A stretch of DNA of 64,000 bases from Hedera helix (GCA_947179155.2 OX359265.1:1297501-1361500); one strand, 5' to 3'. Positions 1 to 12,756 are shown, counted from the first letter of the stretch. Numbers and translations are program-made. Notes: generated by a model from the letters alone, not told the origin.

Positions 1-1884
1 GGTGATCATGCTGGTATTATACAGGTATTAACTTTATTTATGTGCTCTTAAACTGTTAATTTTGTCGATATCAGTTATGATTTTAATGAAGGGAAAGGAA
101 AGCCTAACTATTCAACAACAATGCAGGTGATGTTGAAGCCTCCAAGTGATGAGCCATTACAGGGAACAACTGACGATAGTGGAGTATTTGACTTGACTGA
201 TGTTGATATACGTCTCCCCATGCTTGTTTATGTTTCCCGTGAGAAGCGCCCTGGCTACGATCACAATAAGAAAGCAGGAGCTATGAATGCCCTTGTTCGA
301 GCCTCTGCAATCATGTCTAATGGTCCCTTCATTCTCAATCTTGACTGTGACCACTACATCTACAATTCCCAGGCTATGAAGGAAGGCATGTGTTTCATGA
401 TGGACAGAGGTGGGGATCGGCTTTGTTATGTTCAGTTCCCTCAGAGATTTGAAGGTATTGATCCGTCTGATCGATATGCCAATCACAACACTGTTTTCTT
501 TGATGGCAACATGCGGGCGCTTGATGGACTACAGGGTCCAGTCTATGTTGGAACTGGATGCCTCTTTCGAAGAATTGCCCTGTATGGTTTTGATCCACCT
601 CGAGCAAAAGAGCACCACCCTGGTTGCTTCAGCTGCTGCTTTGGTCGTCGTAAAAAGCATTCCACGGTTTCTAATACCCCAGAAGAGAACCGAGCCCTTA
701 GAATGAGTGATTCTGATGATGAAGACATGAATCTCTCTCTAGCTCCTAAGAAGTTTGGAAACTCAACTTTTCTCATTGATTCAATCCCCGTGGCAGAGTT
801 CCAAGGCCGTCCCCTTGCAGATCATCCTGCTGTGAAAAATGGAAGACCACCTGGTGCTCTTACCATTCCCCGTGAGCTTCTTGATGCATCTACTGTTTCA
901 GAGGCAATTAGCGTCATCTCTTGCTGGTATGAGGATAAAACTGAGTGGGGAGAGCGCGTTGGGTGGATTTATGGGTCTGTTACAGAAGATGTTGTCACAG
1001 GGTACAGGATGCACAACAGGGGATGGAGATCAGTTTATTGTGTGACCAAAAGGGATGCCTTCCGTGGAACTGCCCCAATCAATCTGACAGATAGGCTCCA
1101 TCAGGTCCTCCGCTGGGCTACTGGCTCCGTTGAGATATTTTTCTCCCGCAACAATGCTCTCTTGGCCAGCTCAAAGATGAAGTTTCTGCAGAGAATTGCA
1201 TACCTCAATGTTGGAATCTACCCATTTACCTCCATTTTCCTTATTGTCTACTGTTTTCTCCCTGCACTTTCCCTTTTCTCTGGCCAGTTTATTGTCCAAA
1301 GCCTCGACGTCACTTTCCTGGTATACCTCTTGGCCATTACTATTACCCTCTGTTTGCTTGCTGTGCTTGAAGTCAAGTGGTCTGGTATTGAATTAGAAGA
1401 GTGGTGGAGGAATGAGCAGTTTTGGTTGATTGGAGGCACTAGTGCTCACTTGGCTGCTGTGCTTCAGGGGCTGTTGAAAGTTGTTGCTGGAATTGAAATA
1501 TCTTTCACTTTGACATCAAAATCATCCGGTGATGATGAGGATGACGACTTTGCTGATCTCTATCTAGTCAAATGGACATCCCTCATGATTCCTCCGATCA
1601 CGATTATGATGACTAATTTGATTGCCATAGCAGTTGGGTTCAGCCGCACAATATATAGTGCCATGCCACAATGGAGTCGTCTATTAGGTGGGGTTTTCTT
1701 TAGTTTTTGGGTACTGGCACATCTCTATCCTTTTGCCAAGGGGTTAATGGGAAGAAGAGGGAGGACACCCACCATTGTTTTTGTATGGTCAGGGCTTATT
1801 GCCATCACCATATCCCTTCTTTGGGTGGCAATTAATCCGCCGGAAGGCGCCACAGAAATTGGAGGCTCATTCCAGTTTCCTTGA
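1..1884 (+). CDS. CSLD: Cellulose synthase-like protein D, 3' part (partial at window start)
   Basis: This is the C-terminal part of a family-2 glycosyltransferase of the CSLD group, Golgi/plasma-membrane enzymes that make beta-1,4-linked glucan or mannan for tip-growing or dividing cells. Exons seen: 1-24 (encodes GDHAGIIQ) and 127-1884, joined over a 102-bp GT-AG intron (25-126). The ATG at 121 is inside the intron end, so it is not a start. Visible motifs: DCDHY (second Asp motif), VTEDVVTGYRMH (TED motif) and QVLRW (QxxRW), followed by about six hydrophobic membrane segments ending in GGSFQFP. The CSLD-type insert with a CFSCCFGRRKK cysteine/basic cluster and an acidic DSDDED stretch lies between the DCDHY and TED motifs. 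The first catalytic Asp, N-terminal membrane segments and RING-like zinc finger lie outside the window. The family call is firm; the paralogue number (CSLD2/3-like) is not claimed. Confidence 0.96.
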
Positions 1885-2414
1885 GAATCTGCTAAGCAAT
1901 GTTGGTGAATTGAATTGTTTTCTCAACAAGCCAGGGCAGTAATACTGATCACTGGAGATAGGTGCGTTCTGTTCCTTGTACCCCCATTTGATTAAAGTCG
2001 TTCAACTGAACCCACAAGCAAGGCTTGGTTCTTTAAGATTATGAATTATGTAAAGCAGTCTAAGTGCAATTTTACAAACAAGTTAGCTATCTGAGTAAGA
2101 TGGATTGGGTTTAGAGAAGTAGAACATGTGCTACTGTTTATCATCAATTTTTCATTCTTTTATATGAATTGTACCACAGATTATTTATTTGAGAATCAAC
2201 ATTTATTTTTTGAAACAACTTGAGATGATACCGTATGTATTGTTGATTATTTGGATGATACGTTATTGGTATATATCATGTTACCACGAGACTAAATGAT
2301 ACGGAATGCAAATTTAGTTTTTATCTTAAAAGCAAGCGGGTCATAAACCTTAATGTACGGAGGGAGGAGAATAAAGAAAAATAACAAATAAAATGAGAAT
2401 AATAATACCGTCAT

Positions 2415-2465
<51 letters not shown>

Positions 2466-3628
2466 CACTAGTTTATTCCCTTCTTGGCATCCATTAATAA
2501 AGAAGACCGAAACGTGTAGGGAAATATTTGATACAAGTAACTTGCATAAACAGAGCAACTCAAACTGTTTGATAAGAAATACTTAAAAAGAACTATTATC
2601 ATATGGAGGTAGATAGGCAATTCACAAGTTAGTTCTTGAGTTCAAATGTAAGCGCATTTTCATACTTATCTCCGACGGTGTTTATACACATTAAATATCT
2701 ACAGCATAAAAAGATTTTTAGGTCCTCAAAATTTTTATTTATTTCGTTGGAATTCATTTTCACTACTACCCCTTAATTTTATTTGGAATTCATTTTTCAC
2801 TACTACTAGCTGGTGGGACGACTTCCATTGAAAATGTTTGCAAGTCCATCACACCGCTCTAGCAAAAGGCTTATAAAAGGTATTTATTTCTTATTAGTAG
2901 AAGAAAAGTTGAAAATTCAAGTCGATTTCATCTTCAAACGTCAAAAAGATGGAAAAGAAAGTATGGCTTTAAAATGCCATTGCATAAAAAATGAGAATGT
3001 CACGCTCATATGAAAGGAATCCTCTAAAAATATCAAATTTTAAAATTAATATATAAATTATGTTTAATGAGTAAAATATATCAATGAAGTTTTATAAAGG
3101 CCAAATGAAAGACGAGAGAGAGGGGGGGGGGGGGGGGGGGGGGGGGGAAGGGGGTTAAATTCTCATTCAAATGTAGTCGCAAAATTAAGGCAATTATTTA
3201 GAATGAAATCCCGACAAACGAACGAATGTATAGTTATATTCTTATTCAAAATAAGTTTCAAAAATAAATACTCCATTATTTGAAAGAATGTCTAGATATA
3301 TTCTAATTTCAAAATCTAAGAAAATTTATTTAGATTGAAATTTTGATAAATAAGACTCTTCAATCGACTAAATTTTCATTGTAAAATAACCAAATAAAAT
3401 GACAGCACTTCCAACATCCACAATAAGTAAGGAACCACAAATAAAGTAAAATATCATGTGACCAACTAACCAACCATTTAACTTTAAAATCAAAATCTCA
3501 CAAGACAACACAAAATTATTGTAAGCTCGAACTACAGATGATGAGTTGTTGTTCAAACGAACTTAAGGGTGAACTAAAAAGAAAATGGTCCAAGAAGAAA
3601 CAACTATGGGGCAAAATTACTGCCAAAC
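1885..3628. other. Intergenic region with CSLD 3' UTR, microsatellite and G tract
   Basis: The first few hundred bases after the CSLD stop are the likely 3' UTR. A TA-then-GA microsatellite lies at about 2418-2466 and an uninterrupted run of 26 G at 3122-3147. The rest is AT-rich and no gene was recognised. The short open frames here have no protein-like composition. Confidence 0.6.
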
Positions 3629-6409
3629 TTAATTAGTCTCTTCCAATATAGTTCCCCTCTCGCTGACATAGATACCATCAAGGAACTTCCTGATATCTTT
3701 GTTCTTGACATGACATTTCTGCACAAACAAAATAGATGGCGGTATATCAGCAAGTGCAAGTAAGAAATGTAATTCTGAAGCTACCAGATCAGAATGTTCA
3801 CAACATGAAATATGCCAGTATCTTTGAGTCAATATATAGATTGTAAAATAGGCAGGTACCTGGTTTATCAGGGCAGCAGACCGTGAAACAAGTTCAATGT
3901 CATTACCATCAAGGACGATCTCGTCCTTGACTTTCTCAGACCTGGTAATAGAAACCCCTTCAAGCATCTGAACTTTCCTCACCTGATGAAACCAGAAGAT
4001 GTCAATGCATCTCTTTAAGTATATACATACACTAAAAGGCACCAAATAAATTATTTGACCTGTAAGAGTTTTTTAGTCAACACTCAAACATAAGCAGCCG
4101 TGTAAACACCTACCTGTGTACCACTACCATCTAAGCAATTCAAATAATATACCAATCAATTTCTTGACAATAATTCAAAGCACATGCCTGTTACAAGTTG
4201 GTACAGTGATACACAAATCTAAACATTGCAAATATATGTTCATACCCTCACGTTTAGATGCGAACGCAAAAAGAAACGGCAGAATAATCAAATGCCAATT
4301 GCACAGGTTCACTGTAGATTGATCAAGTAATACAACTTTAGTGGTGCTTTAAGCACATTGCATTGACCAAGTTGAACATGCTAACGCAGCAACAGTGATT
4401 GCATCACTACATCCACATATATATTATATGAATCCAATGAGCTTGCATCTCAACACATTTGTATTGTTAAGAAATAAGAGTTCAGAGAGTAAAGGGATGC
4501 ACTGATCCCAAACTCCAAAAGGTATACCAACAACAATTACCAATCAGTTGAAACTAATGCACGTATTTTTGTATGAAGTAACACATATTGTCAAATTCAA
4601 TAAAGCCAAAAATCCTCAACAAAAGAAACCTAAGAAAGTATGCAAGTAGAAATACCAAAAGGTTATATAGGTTACAAGAAGATGCTTTGAAGCTTTAACA
4701 AACCAAAAAATCTAAAATTACAAGGAAAACATCAAACAAATATCACCCAGACAAATCATCACAGTGGGTCCACCTCATTACAGTACAAAATTTATTTTTA
4801 AACCATAAAGGGTAAAAAATGCTCATTACTTGTGGACTGGAATCTAGTATATTAATTAGCAGATCATAAAAATAACCTACTCTGCAGAAACATATTTAAC
4901 TACTCTTATAAGGGTTTAAACAACTCTTTAGAGTATAAACATTTTTAGATAGTTCAGTTTAGGCATAAATACAAGAAGCAGTGGAGACACCAGGATTTTA
5001 TATTGGGAGAGGTCAAAACCTTTATAAACTAATCATTATAATTAATATAATTTTAAAATGCATGTAAAAATTAAATTATGCACGTCCTTTTTTTAGTACA
5101 TATCAAACTATCTATCAAATATAATTGGTGCCAATCTATACTCGTAATAATACTCGAAACCGTTTTTTTTAAACACTCTTTCAAAAAAGAGATACAATAT
5201 GAATTTATGAAGTCAATTTGTGAAATTATAAAATTCAAATGTGATATGAATTCATTTAAATTTTAAAACAAACAAATATGATAATTAGTAATAATTTTTA
5301 GTTACTTTATTATAATTATAGTTGTTTATAATAAAATCAATTCAATTTATATTTAAGGATTTCGCAAAATTAATTTCAAAAAGTCAAAGAATACTTTAAT
5401 TTTGAAATAGAGAGAATAAATATAAGAAATATTTACACAAGTCAAATGATTTGTTTTATAAACGAGTGACAAATATAGAAATAATTAATTGGGATAATAG
5501 TTCATACAATATAGGATATTGATACTAACATAGCAACAAGGTTTTTGGCCAATTCTATTCTTTTGAGCAAAGAATATATTTCTTCAAAAATGATATTTAC
5601 CATGTGCCTATCTTTGTAGCTATGCTAATACATATCAACCCCGCAATTTATTGTATATGCTACATTTTATTTGAAAAAATTATATAAATAATTCGAAGTA
5701 AAGAAAATGAAATTAAAAAGTCCAACATTTTAAAATTTGCATATAATATAAATATAAAATAAGGGGAAAAAATTGCCCCACTCCCAATTCTATGTAGTTT
5801 CGCCATTGACAACAAGACTGTCAAATACAAATAACTAGTATACATATCCTCAGAGACTATATATATATATATATTCCAGCCAGAAAAATATTGAAAACAT
5901 AGGACAAACATTTGCACAAATACAATTGATCTAACATAAAAAATATAAAAAAATTTGAATCAATTTCAGATATAAACATTAAACGAATCCATAATCACAG
6001 CAAACACAAATAATAGAAATGATTAGAGATATACCTTCTTCTCACCAAGGAAGTTACGGATCTCGATGGAATTAGCGCTGTTACCGATGCTAGCGTTGAT
6101 CGGAAAGTGGGCGTACACGAATCTCATCTTGTAGCGGTAACCCTTGGTGACGCCGGTGATGAGATTTCCCACATGGCTGAGGGCGGTTCTGATGGCAGCG
6201 GTGGCCTTGCGAGATCCGAACCAGGCATCAACCTTAAGCTTCTTCTTGCAGGTTTCTTCATCGGTGATGAGCTGAAAATCGAGATTCAAATGCTTAAAGT
6301 TGCGGGTGAGCTTACCTCTAGGTCCTTCAACTTCGATAATTTTGGCGTGCACTTTGATCGTCACTCCATCTGGAATGTCCATGGTTTCCGATGAAAGAAT
6401 GGTCTTCAT
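3629..6409 (-). CDS. RPL9: 60S ribosomal protein L9 (uL6)
   Basis: Encodes a structural protein of the cytosolic large ribosomal subunit (uL6 family). Three exons on the minus strand: 6035-6409 (125 codons, starts MKTILSSETMDIPDG), 3860-3982 (VRKVQMLEGV to SAALINQ, 41 codons) and 3629-3718 (KCHVKNKDIRKFLDGIYVSE to the stop, 29 codons). The product is 195 residues; plant L9 is about 194. Both introns are GT-AG and all junctions are phase 0. MKTILS was chosen over an in-frame upstream ATG (6463) because plant L9 starts there. Landmarks are IEVEGPRGKL near the N-terminus and RKFLDGIYVSE near the C-terminus. Intron 1 (3983-6034) is 2 kb and carries an 830-bp hAT-like insertion. The upstream region has a telo-box and TGGGCC motifs typical of plant ribosomal protein promoters. 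The gene looks intact. Confidence 0.96.
4979..5808. mobile_element. hAT-like non-autonomous DNA transposon in RPL9 intron 1
   Basis: The ends are inverted relatives: the left end starts CAGTGGAGACACCAGG and the right end, read in reverse, starts CAATGGCGAAACTACATAG; both then run into a TTGGGAG(A/T)GG-like block. Flanking 8-mers ACAAGAAG (4971-4978) and ACAACAAG (5809-5816) differ at one base, as expected for an old 8-bp hAT target duplication. There is no transposase-like reading frame. Length is 830 bp. Confidence 0.72.
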
Positions 6410-6487
6410 CTTCGCCTTTTCTCTCTCTGATTTCTGACTGCGACGGAGGGGGAGGAGGTTCACGGAGGAGAGGCGAACAAAATGCTA

Positions 6488-6659
6488 AAACCCTAAGAAC
6501 GTGATGGCCGTTTTATAGTGTGGTTTTTGGTTGTAGAGCGGCTACCAAAACTACGAAAATGCCCTAATTTTATGGGCCAATAGTATAATGGGCCATAGAT
6601 CCATATCAACGGAAATACTTCATTTTTAGTCAAAAACCAAAATGAACCCTTAAAGCCCA
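6488..6659 (-). promoter_or_regulatory. RPL9 promoter motifs: telo-box and site II elements
   Basis: About 80 bp upstream of the L9 start codon is AAACCCTAA (6488-6496; TTAGGGTTT in gene direction), a telo-box. Further upstream are TGGGCC at 6573-6578 and 6589-6594, and AGCCCA at 6654-6659, which match site II elements (TGGGCC/T) bound by TCP factors. This combination is known from promoters of plant translation genes; its role here is inferred from position. Confidence 0.65.
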
Positions 6660-8688
6660 AAGTTCTTACCTAAATTTCTATAAAGCTCAAATTATTAACC
6701 TCTTAGAAGTGCGACAGTTTAAAAAAAAAAACCCTTAAAAAAGAAGAACTTATAGAGAAAAAAAGGGATAAAAATTATAACTGAAACTAAAATCTGCAAA
6801 ATTGTATTCCCGGTATTCTAATATTAGAGATACATTTTTAAAAGATAATATTTTGTTATTAAATATATCCGTAATATTAACGAAGAAGTTAGTAGTCTAG
6901 TTAAGTCATTAGAATTAAAATATAGTAAGTAAGCTAAGGAGATTACATGGTCATTCCGTTGAACAGAAAACATTTCAAGAAACTGCATGTCCTAAATCAA
7001 CCAACATAGTAGTACACCCATTTCCATTCCTTCACATTCCATGGCACAGAAGAAGTCTTCTACAATCATGTACAAGGGTAACATCAAGATGATTGTTAGA
7101 GTCTTCATTAGTATTAGAAAATTGTAGGATCCTTCGTATATTAATTTATTATCAATATAGCATCTTTATATATTTGGCTAACGGTCATTATTTTACTTAA
7201 AAAGTTAACTTATTAAGTTGAGAATTCATCATATTTATTAACTCATCCAAACTCTCATATTTATTCAATATATGATTTATGTGAAATATTTTAACAATAT
7301 TCACCTTTTACTTTAATATTCATCACAAATATCACATATTAAAGTAGTTATTATTGAACACACATTCTTTAAGTACTTTTTAAGAGCCCTACTAGACTCT
7401 AATACTGTTCCACCACGCTAAAGCCAAACGTGGGAGTACATCATTATTCCTTGTGAACCTTTCCATCATGAGTAGCTTCCTAGAGTCATCTTGAACACAC
7501 TCCATTCTACTAAACTCAAATCATATTTCACTGTGTAATGGCAAAAGTATGAGTGATCCTCTTGTGCTCCACCGAACTCAACTCTATTTGCTCCATCGCG
7601 TGGAGAGAGTAACACGAGGCCTGCGAATGTTCCATCATGGAGTATCAACCTGATACTTGAGGCCATCAAACCACGGGTTCTGATACTATTTTGTTAGGAA
7701 AACGCCTTTAACTAGAACCATCTTTGATAAATTAAATAGCAAAAATCCAAAAACATGCCAAACAAATATATTACAATCCCACCAAATATATATATCAAGA
7801 GCAGAAAATAATAGTGCGAAAAATTAACAAAAAAATAAGACACTAAATTTTACGTGAAAAATTATCTAAAACTAATAGCTAAAAATCATGGGTTGAGCTC
7901 CGAAAATTCTACTATAATCAACTGTGAGTATAAATAATTCTTCCAAGTTATTATTATTAAAATATAAATATAATTAGAACTTAAAGTAGAAGTATAATTT
8001 TTATTATTTATTAGATTTATGATATTAGAAGAAAACAATTTTCTTATGAGGATTGTCTTATCAAATTTTAAATTGTTACTATTATTAAAATATAAGTATA
8101 AATATAATATATTAATAGATATATGATTTAATTATTAAATAAATAAAATTAATTATGTTATTAAATAATAAAGAATAAAATTAAAAAAATGAATAGTAAT
8201 ACTATAATTCTACAATAGTATCATTCCTTTTTTTCAGCTGAGTTAAAAGTAAGTATTATTGCTATAGTTTACACGAAAACAATAATAAGATCATTTTATT
8301 TAATTTAATTTGTTATTATTATTAAATAAGAATTTGTTTTTACTTAAATAATATAGTTTGAGAAAAAAATAAATTTTCACATATATCGTCTTACTTAACT
8401 TGAATTTGTTATTATTATTAAAATATAAGTGTAATTATGCTTCAATTATAGGAAGAGTTTTATTATTACTTAAATAATATACTTTTAGAAAGAAAAAAAC
8501 TATATTTTTATGAGAATCATTTTATCTAATAAATTTAAGATATTTATAAAAATATATAATAAAATATAAACAATATCATAATTAAAATAAGACCCCTGCT
8601 TTGCATGGAGTGCACATGCTTTTCATAAAATGAGACTTTTTTTTTTTGTGAAACATATAATTTTGTATCTTATTTATCTATCTATTTA
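6660..8688. other. Gene-free AT-rich intergenic DNA with degraded repeats
   Basis: No gene was recognised. Region 7466-7680 is less AT-rich and has a 67-residue minus-strand open frame with no recognisable domain. From about 7960 the sequence repeats the phrase TTGTTATTATTATTAAA with variants. At 8588-8622 it ends in a form close to the Helitron 3' termini found further on (GACCCCTGCTTTGCATGGAG, then ACATGCTTTT, with the terminal CTAG changed). It is best read as a decayed member of the same Helitron family. Confidence 0.4.
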
Positions 8689-9093
8689 TCTATATTATAA
8701 TTAAATAGATAATTTAATTCTTCCTCTTTTTTTAGTTCGATCTTTAACTTTCATCTTTATCTTTTTTAGTTTGACCCTTGACTTTTTTTACATTAAGTCA
8801 ATCTTTATTATTCATCAATCTAAATTAAAAACTGAAATTAATATCAGAATTTTATAAAAAAACAAGAATTAATAGTACAGATTTATAAAAAAAATAATCA
8901 AATCATTCTATCTATATATATAATGTAAGACCCCGAATTTTATGAAATATAAAATTTATTTTTCTTCATATATATTTTCATGAAACAGTAAGTGGTTGAA
9001 TTGATAAAGTTAAAAGTTAAGGATGTTATGTGTAAATTATATTATGTCGGACAATATTCTTTTGGTCGGGGAATATTCGTTCTGTCGGGGAAT

Positions 9094-9118
9094 GTTCGTA
9101 CGACGGCGCCGTACGAAC
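9094..9118. repeat. Perfect 9-bp-stem palindrome in LTR upstream region
   Basis: GTTCGTACG (9094-9102), loop ACGGCGC, CGTACGAAC (9110-9118). The nested 10-mer ACGGCGCCGT (9103-9112) is itself palindromic and recurs in the related LTR at 20377-20386. Confidence 0.85.
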
Positions 9119-9979
9119 CAATCATTGGTGGACCCTACAAAGAATAAAAGTCGGATATAGAAAATGACATAAACAATTTTTAAAATGGTCAATGGTACTA
9201 TTACTTTTAATTGTTAAAATATCCGGTGGTAAAAGAATAGTAATATACGGTATTACAAGTAACATACGGTATTGCACAGTAGCACACGGTATTGCACAGT
9301 AGCACACGGCATTGCACAGTGTTTCGTATTATTAAACTGATAAAGTGGTTATCGTATAATATTTGACTTTATTGTCACATGCACAATAATTCATGTTATT
9401 AAATTGATAATTGTCACAGTAGCATATGCACAGTAATTCACATTATTGAATCAATAATTGTCATAACACAGTAACGTAATCTTTCTTTTGCATACTTTCT
9501 GCATTATTGTTATCTCTATTATGGTATTATTTAAACAGTTGTATTTCATTAATTAATTGACTTGATATCTAACTCAGAAAGCCAACTACACTGTATTTAT
9601 AACAATTAGTCATAATAATGAATAAGTGTGAATTATTGTTGAATAATTGAATTGATAAAGTTATTTGTTTATAATATAAAGTTATGTGATATAAAATGAA
9701 TGGTATAGATTAAAGATAATATAGAATTTAAAATGGATGGTGTAGATTAAAAGATGATCTTTAAATGAATGGTTTAGATTAAGGAAATCTTAAAAGATGA
9801 AATGAATAGTATAGATTAAAGATAATATAGAATTTGAAATGGATGATGTAGATTAAAAGATGATAATTAAATGAATGGTTTATCTTAAAAGATGAAATGA
9901 ATGGTATGGATTAAACATTATCTTGAAATGAACGGTTTGGATTAAATTAGGAAATCTTGGTTATGATAAGATTTTTGGC

Positions 9980-9987
9980 TATAAATA
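9980..9987 (+). promoter_or_regulatory. Putative LTR TATA box
   Basis: TATAAATA followed by AGAGGCC, then a CT-rich stretch (about 10010-10060). This is the usual layout of a plant LTR promoter and start of R. Activity today is unknown. Confidence 0.5.
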
Positions 9988-10266
9988 GAGGCCTTAACTT
10001 AAGGATTTTTCATAAACTTCCTTACTTGTTCTTTCTTTCTCTCTCTAAATACTTCTTGTGAAAGTTTTCTCTAAGTGTGCTTAAGTCATCTTGAGTATTT
10101 GTGAAGATTTATAAGTGTACGTGTACTGTTCAAGTTAATCAACCTCATTTAAATCAATATCCAGTCACGTGTTAAGGTAAAGGATTATCATTATTTGATT
10201 CTCGAAAATAATATCGTTTCTTTCTTACTCATAAGATATGTCATTTATTTCCATGTATTAATTTAT

Positions 10267-10592
10267 GGGAATAACTTTACGGCGCGGATTTCCGCCTGTT
10301 GGTGAATAACCTTTCGTATTCATTCCTTATTAATATCTGAGAATAACCTTACGGTGCGGATTATCGCCTGTTTGGTGAATGACTCTTCGTATTCAATTTT
10401 TATTAAATTGTGGGAATAACCTTACGGTGCGGATTATCGCCTGTTGGTGAATAACCTTTCGTATTCATTCCTTATTAATCTCTGAGAATAACCTGATTAC
10501 GCGGATTACCGCATGTTTGGTGAATTACTCTTTGTATTCATTTCTTATTTGTCTCTTGTGGAAATAATTTGTTTACACGAATTATCACATGA
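10267..10592 (+). repeat. 72-73-bp tandem repeat, about 4.5 units, inside the LTR
   Basis: Units start with G(G/A)GAATAAC at about 10267, 10339, 10412, 10484 and 10559. Each contains TTACGGYGCGGATT, CGCCTGTT(T)GGTGAAT and a TTCGTATTCA-like block. The last unit is divergent. The units are non-coding. Confidence 0.85.
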
Positions 10593-12756
10593 CACTTTTA
10601 TTGCATATTCGTTTATAATATCATTTTCTTTCATATTCGTAAATGATATTATTTTCCTTTATACTCATAAGGGATACCATCTTTTTCATCTTCCATTATT
10701 TAAACTTACTATGGTAAGGGATATTAATTTCCTTCACATTTTGTTAATCAAACCTGCTACAGTAAGGGATATTATTTTCTTTCATACACCTAAATCGAAA
10801 CTTATTATGGAACTATTGCTTCTATAATTCCTGAAAATATTATATGTTCCATAATAGTTGCACTTCATCATTTCAATTGAACCATCCTATTTACGTGGAC
10901 CTTTCTATTGAACTGTAACCGTTATTCTGAACTGTGGATCTTGAATATCATTTTTAAATTTCACTCCACATCATGTTGACAATTTGGACATTATTTGAAT
11001 CTGTACAAAGTAAACTTCTGATACTTATTGTTTATCCTGTTTCTTCTGTTCATCATTTATATCATTCTAATCATCCAAATTCAAGTTGTTGTGAATATCT
11101 GTGGCCGGGGGCACAGATGCGATATAATTGTTGAACAGATGATAGGTTAAAGGCAATATAATAGGTTAAAGGCGATACATCTGTTCGGTGTCTTTTATGG
11201 CACGTGGTGAATGTTCTCTTTGGCCCGTAGTGCAAAGATGAACTGTTGTTTGGTATGATTATGACCAAAGGCTGAATCTGGTATAATCATGACCGTTGGT
11301 GTTATATTGAATGTCTTTGGCCCGTAGTGCAAAGATGAACTGTTGATCTGCATGATTATGATCATGAACTGTGAATTTGTATTATCTTGACTAATGGTAT
11401 TTCAGATGATAAAAGTTGATGATATTTTTACTAAAAAGAGAAGCGAGTGGACACCATAGTCTGCATTATTCTTCTAATAGATTGCTCATTCCGCTGCTAT
11501 TATTGATCTGAACATTGTTTAAGAATTTAACTGCAGTTTTTGATACAGACCTTGTAGTCTATTGTATCCTATCAAGAACTCAACTGTTGAAGGCTAACGA
11601 TAATTTACTTGTCATTATCTTAGTCATGATATTCTTTACTGGGCTATTTGAGCTCACCCTTTCTTTTGTTCCATTGTTTTTCAGAAAATGAGAGAGTAGC
11701 CGGGTCTAGCAAGGGAATGGAGTGACGGTCCGAGTGATAGCTATTGTAGTCTTCACATGTTATATATAGTGTGACAATAATTATGAAGACTTAGTTGTGT
11801 ATTATTATACACTGTATTGTTGAACGTTATTCTATCTTGTAATAATTTTGTTGTAGTCTTTTGACGACTCAAGTTTGGGCTGTATGAGCCTAGATTTGGG
11901 GGCGTCACATATAGTCTATAGTATAGTTTATCTATTGATCAATACTATAAAATGATTCACTCTTTTCCATAATACATTCATAGAAAATACAATAAGCACT
12001 AAGCAACATCTTAATTAATTGTATAATAAGACCATCTGAAAAAAATATAAGTAATATAACTTTATAATAAAGTAATCATAAGATCATCTCATCTATTAGT
12101 AATTTGTTATTATTATTAAATTGTAAGTATAATTATATTTTAAATATAAATAGGATTTTACTATTAACACACACACATGTATAATATTATAAGAAAATAA
12201 TTTTCTTATAAAAGTATCTTACCTAATATTAAATGATTACTATTGTTAATATAAAAGGTAAGTAGAGATATAATATATTAACCAACAATATAATTTAATT
12301 ACTAAATAAAAAATAAAAATTAATTTATCTATCCAATAATAACTTATAAAAATAAAATTAAAAATTTCAACATTATCATAGTTTGGTTCAACCGAGTCAC
12401 AAACTAAAATTAGTGCTATATTTGCCAAATATTAATTTGTTATCATTATTAAATAATATTCAATTACTATTTCGATAATATAGTTTGAGAAGAAAATAAT
12501 TTTTCATAAAGATCGTCTTAACTAATTTGAATTTGTTATTATTATTAAAGTATAAATATAATTTTATTTCAAGTATAATAATTTTAGATAATATATTTAG
12601 TTAGAAACAATTTTCTTATAAAAATCAGCTTATATAATACTAAATTTTTACTATTATTAAACTATAAGTATAAATATAATATATTAATCAATTATATAAT
12701 TAAATTAGTAAAGAAACGAATAAGACCCTGTGTTTTGCACAGGGTATACATGCTAG

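Larger units (their letters stand above)
8924..11909 (+). mobile_element. Solo-LTR-like element, 2,986 bp (Ty3/gypsy-type ends)
   Basis: Starts TGTAAGACCCCGAATTTTAT and ends TTTGGGGGCGTCACA, with TG...CA termini. Flanking 5-mers are TATAA (8919-8923) and TATAG (11910-11914), one mismatch apart. A TATA box (TATAAATA, 9980-9987) is followed by a CT-rich stretch, as at an LTR transcription start, so the element reads on the plus strand. It has no gag or pol. Inside are degenerate repeats around TGAATGGTWTAGATTA (about 9690-9945), a short repeat of GTATTGCACAGTAGCACACG (about 9240-9320), a 72-73-bp tandem array (10267-10592) and a 25-bp palindrome (9094-9118). Its 3' end matches the inverted start of the element at 18239-22887, so the two are one family. 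Confidence 0.7.
8911..12756 (+). mobile_element. Helitron-like element A, interrupted by a solo LTR
   Basis: The 3' end is a textbook Helitron terminus: perfect 8-bp hairpin ACCCTGTG (12725-12732), loop TTTTG, CACAGGGT (12738-12745), then ATACATG and CTAG (12753-12756) followed by T. A matching 5' end is proposed at 8911 (A, then TCTATATATATAA), giving insertion between A and T with no target duplication, as known for Helitrons. Removing the LTR at 8924-11909 and one copy of its target duplication leaves about 855 bp. There is no Rep/helicase coding sequence, so it is non-autonomous. The 3' end is well supported; the 5' end is inference. Confidence 0.65.

Noticed and set aside
121..126. ATG at 121 as the start of the CSLD protein
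   Set aside because: ATGCAG is the end of an intron (acceptor CAG at 124-126). The coding sequence continues from the exon at 1-24, and CSLD proteins are far longer.
157..776. Minus-strand and off-frame open frames over the CSLD exon
   Set aside because: They are shadows of the long plus-strand exon and have no protein-like features.
6107..6394. 95-residue plus-strand frame over RPL9 exon 1
   Set aside because: It is antisense to a clearly recognised ribosomal protein exon.
10513..10827. 104-residue open frame in the LTR at 8924-11909
   Set aside because: It overlaps the tandem array and AT-rich leader, has low-complexity composition and no known domain.
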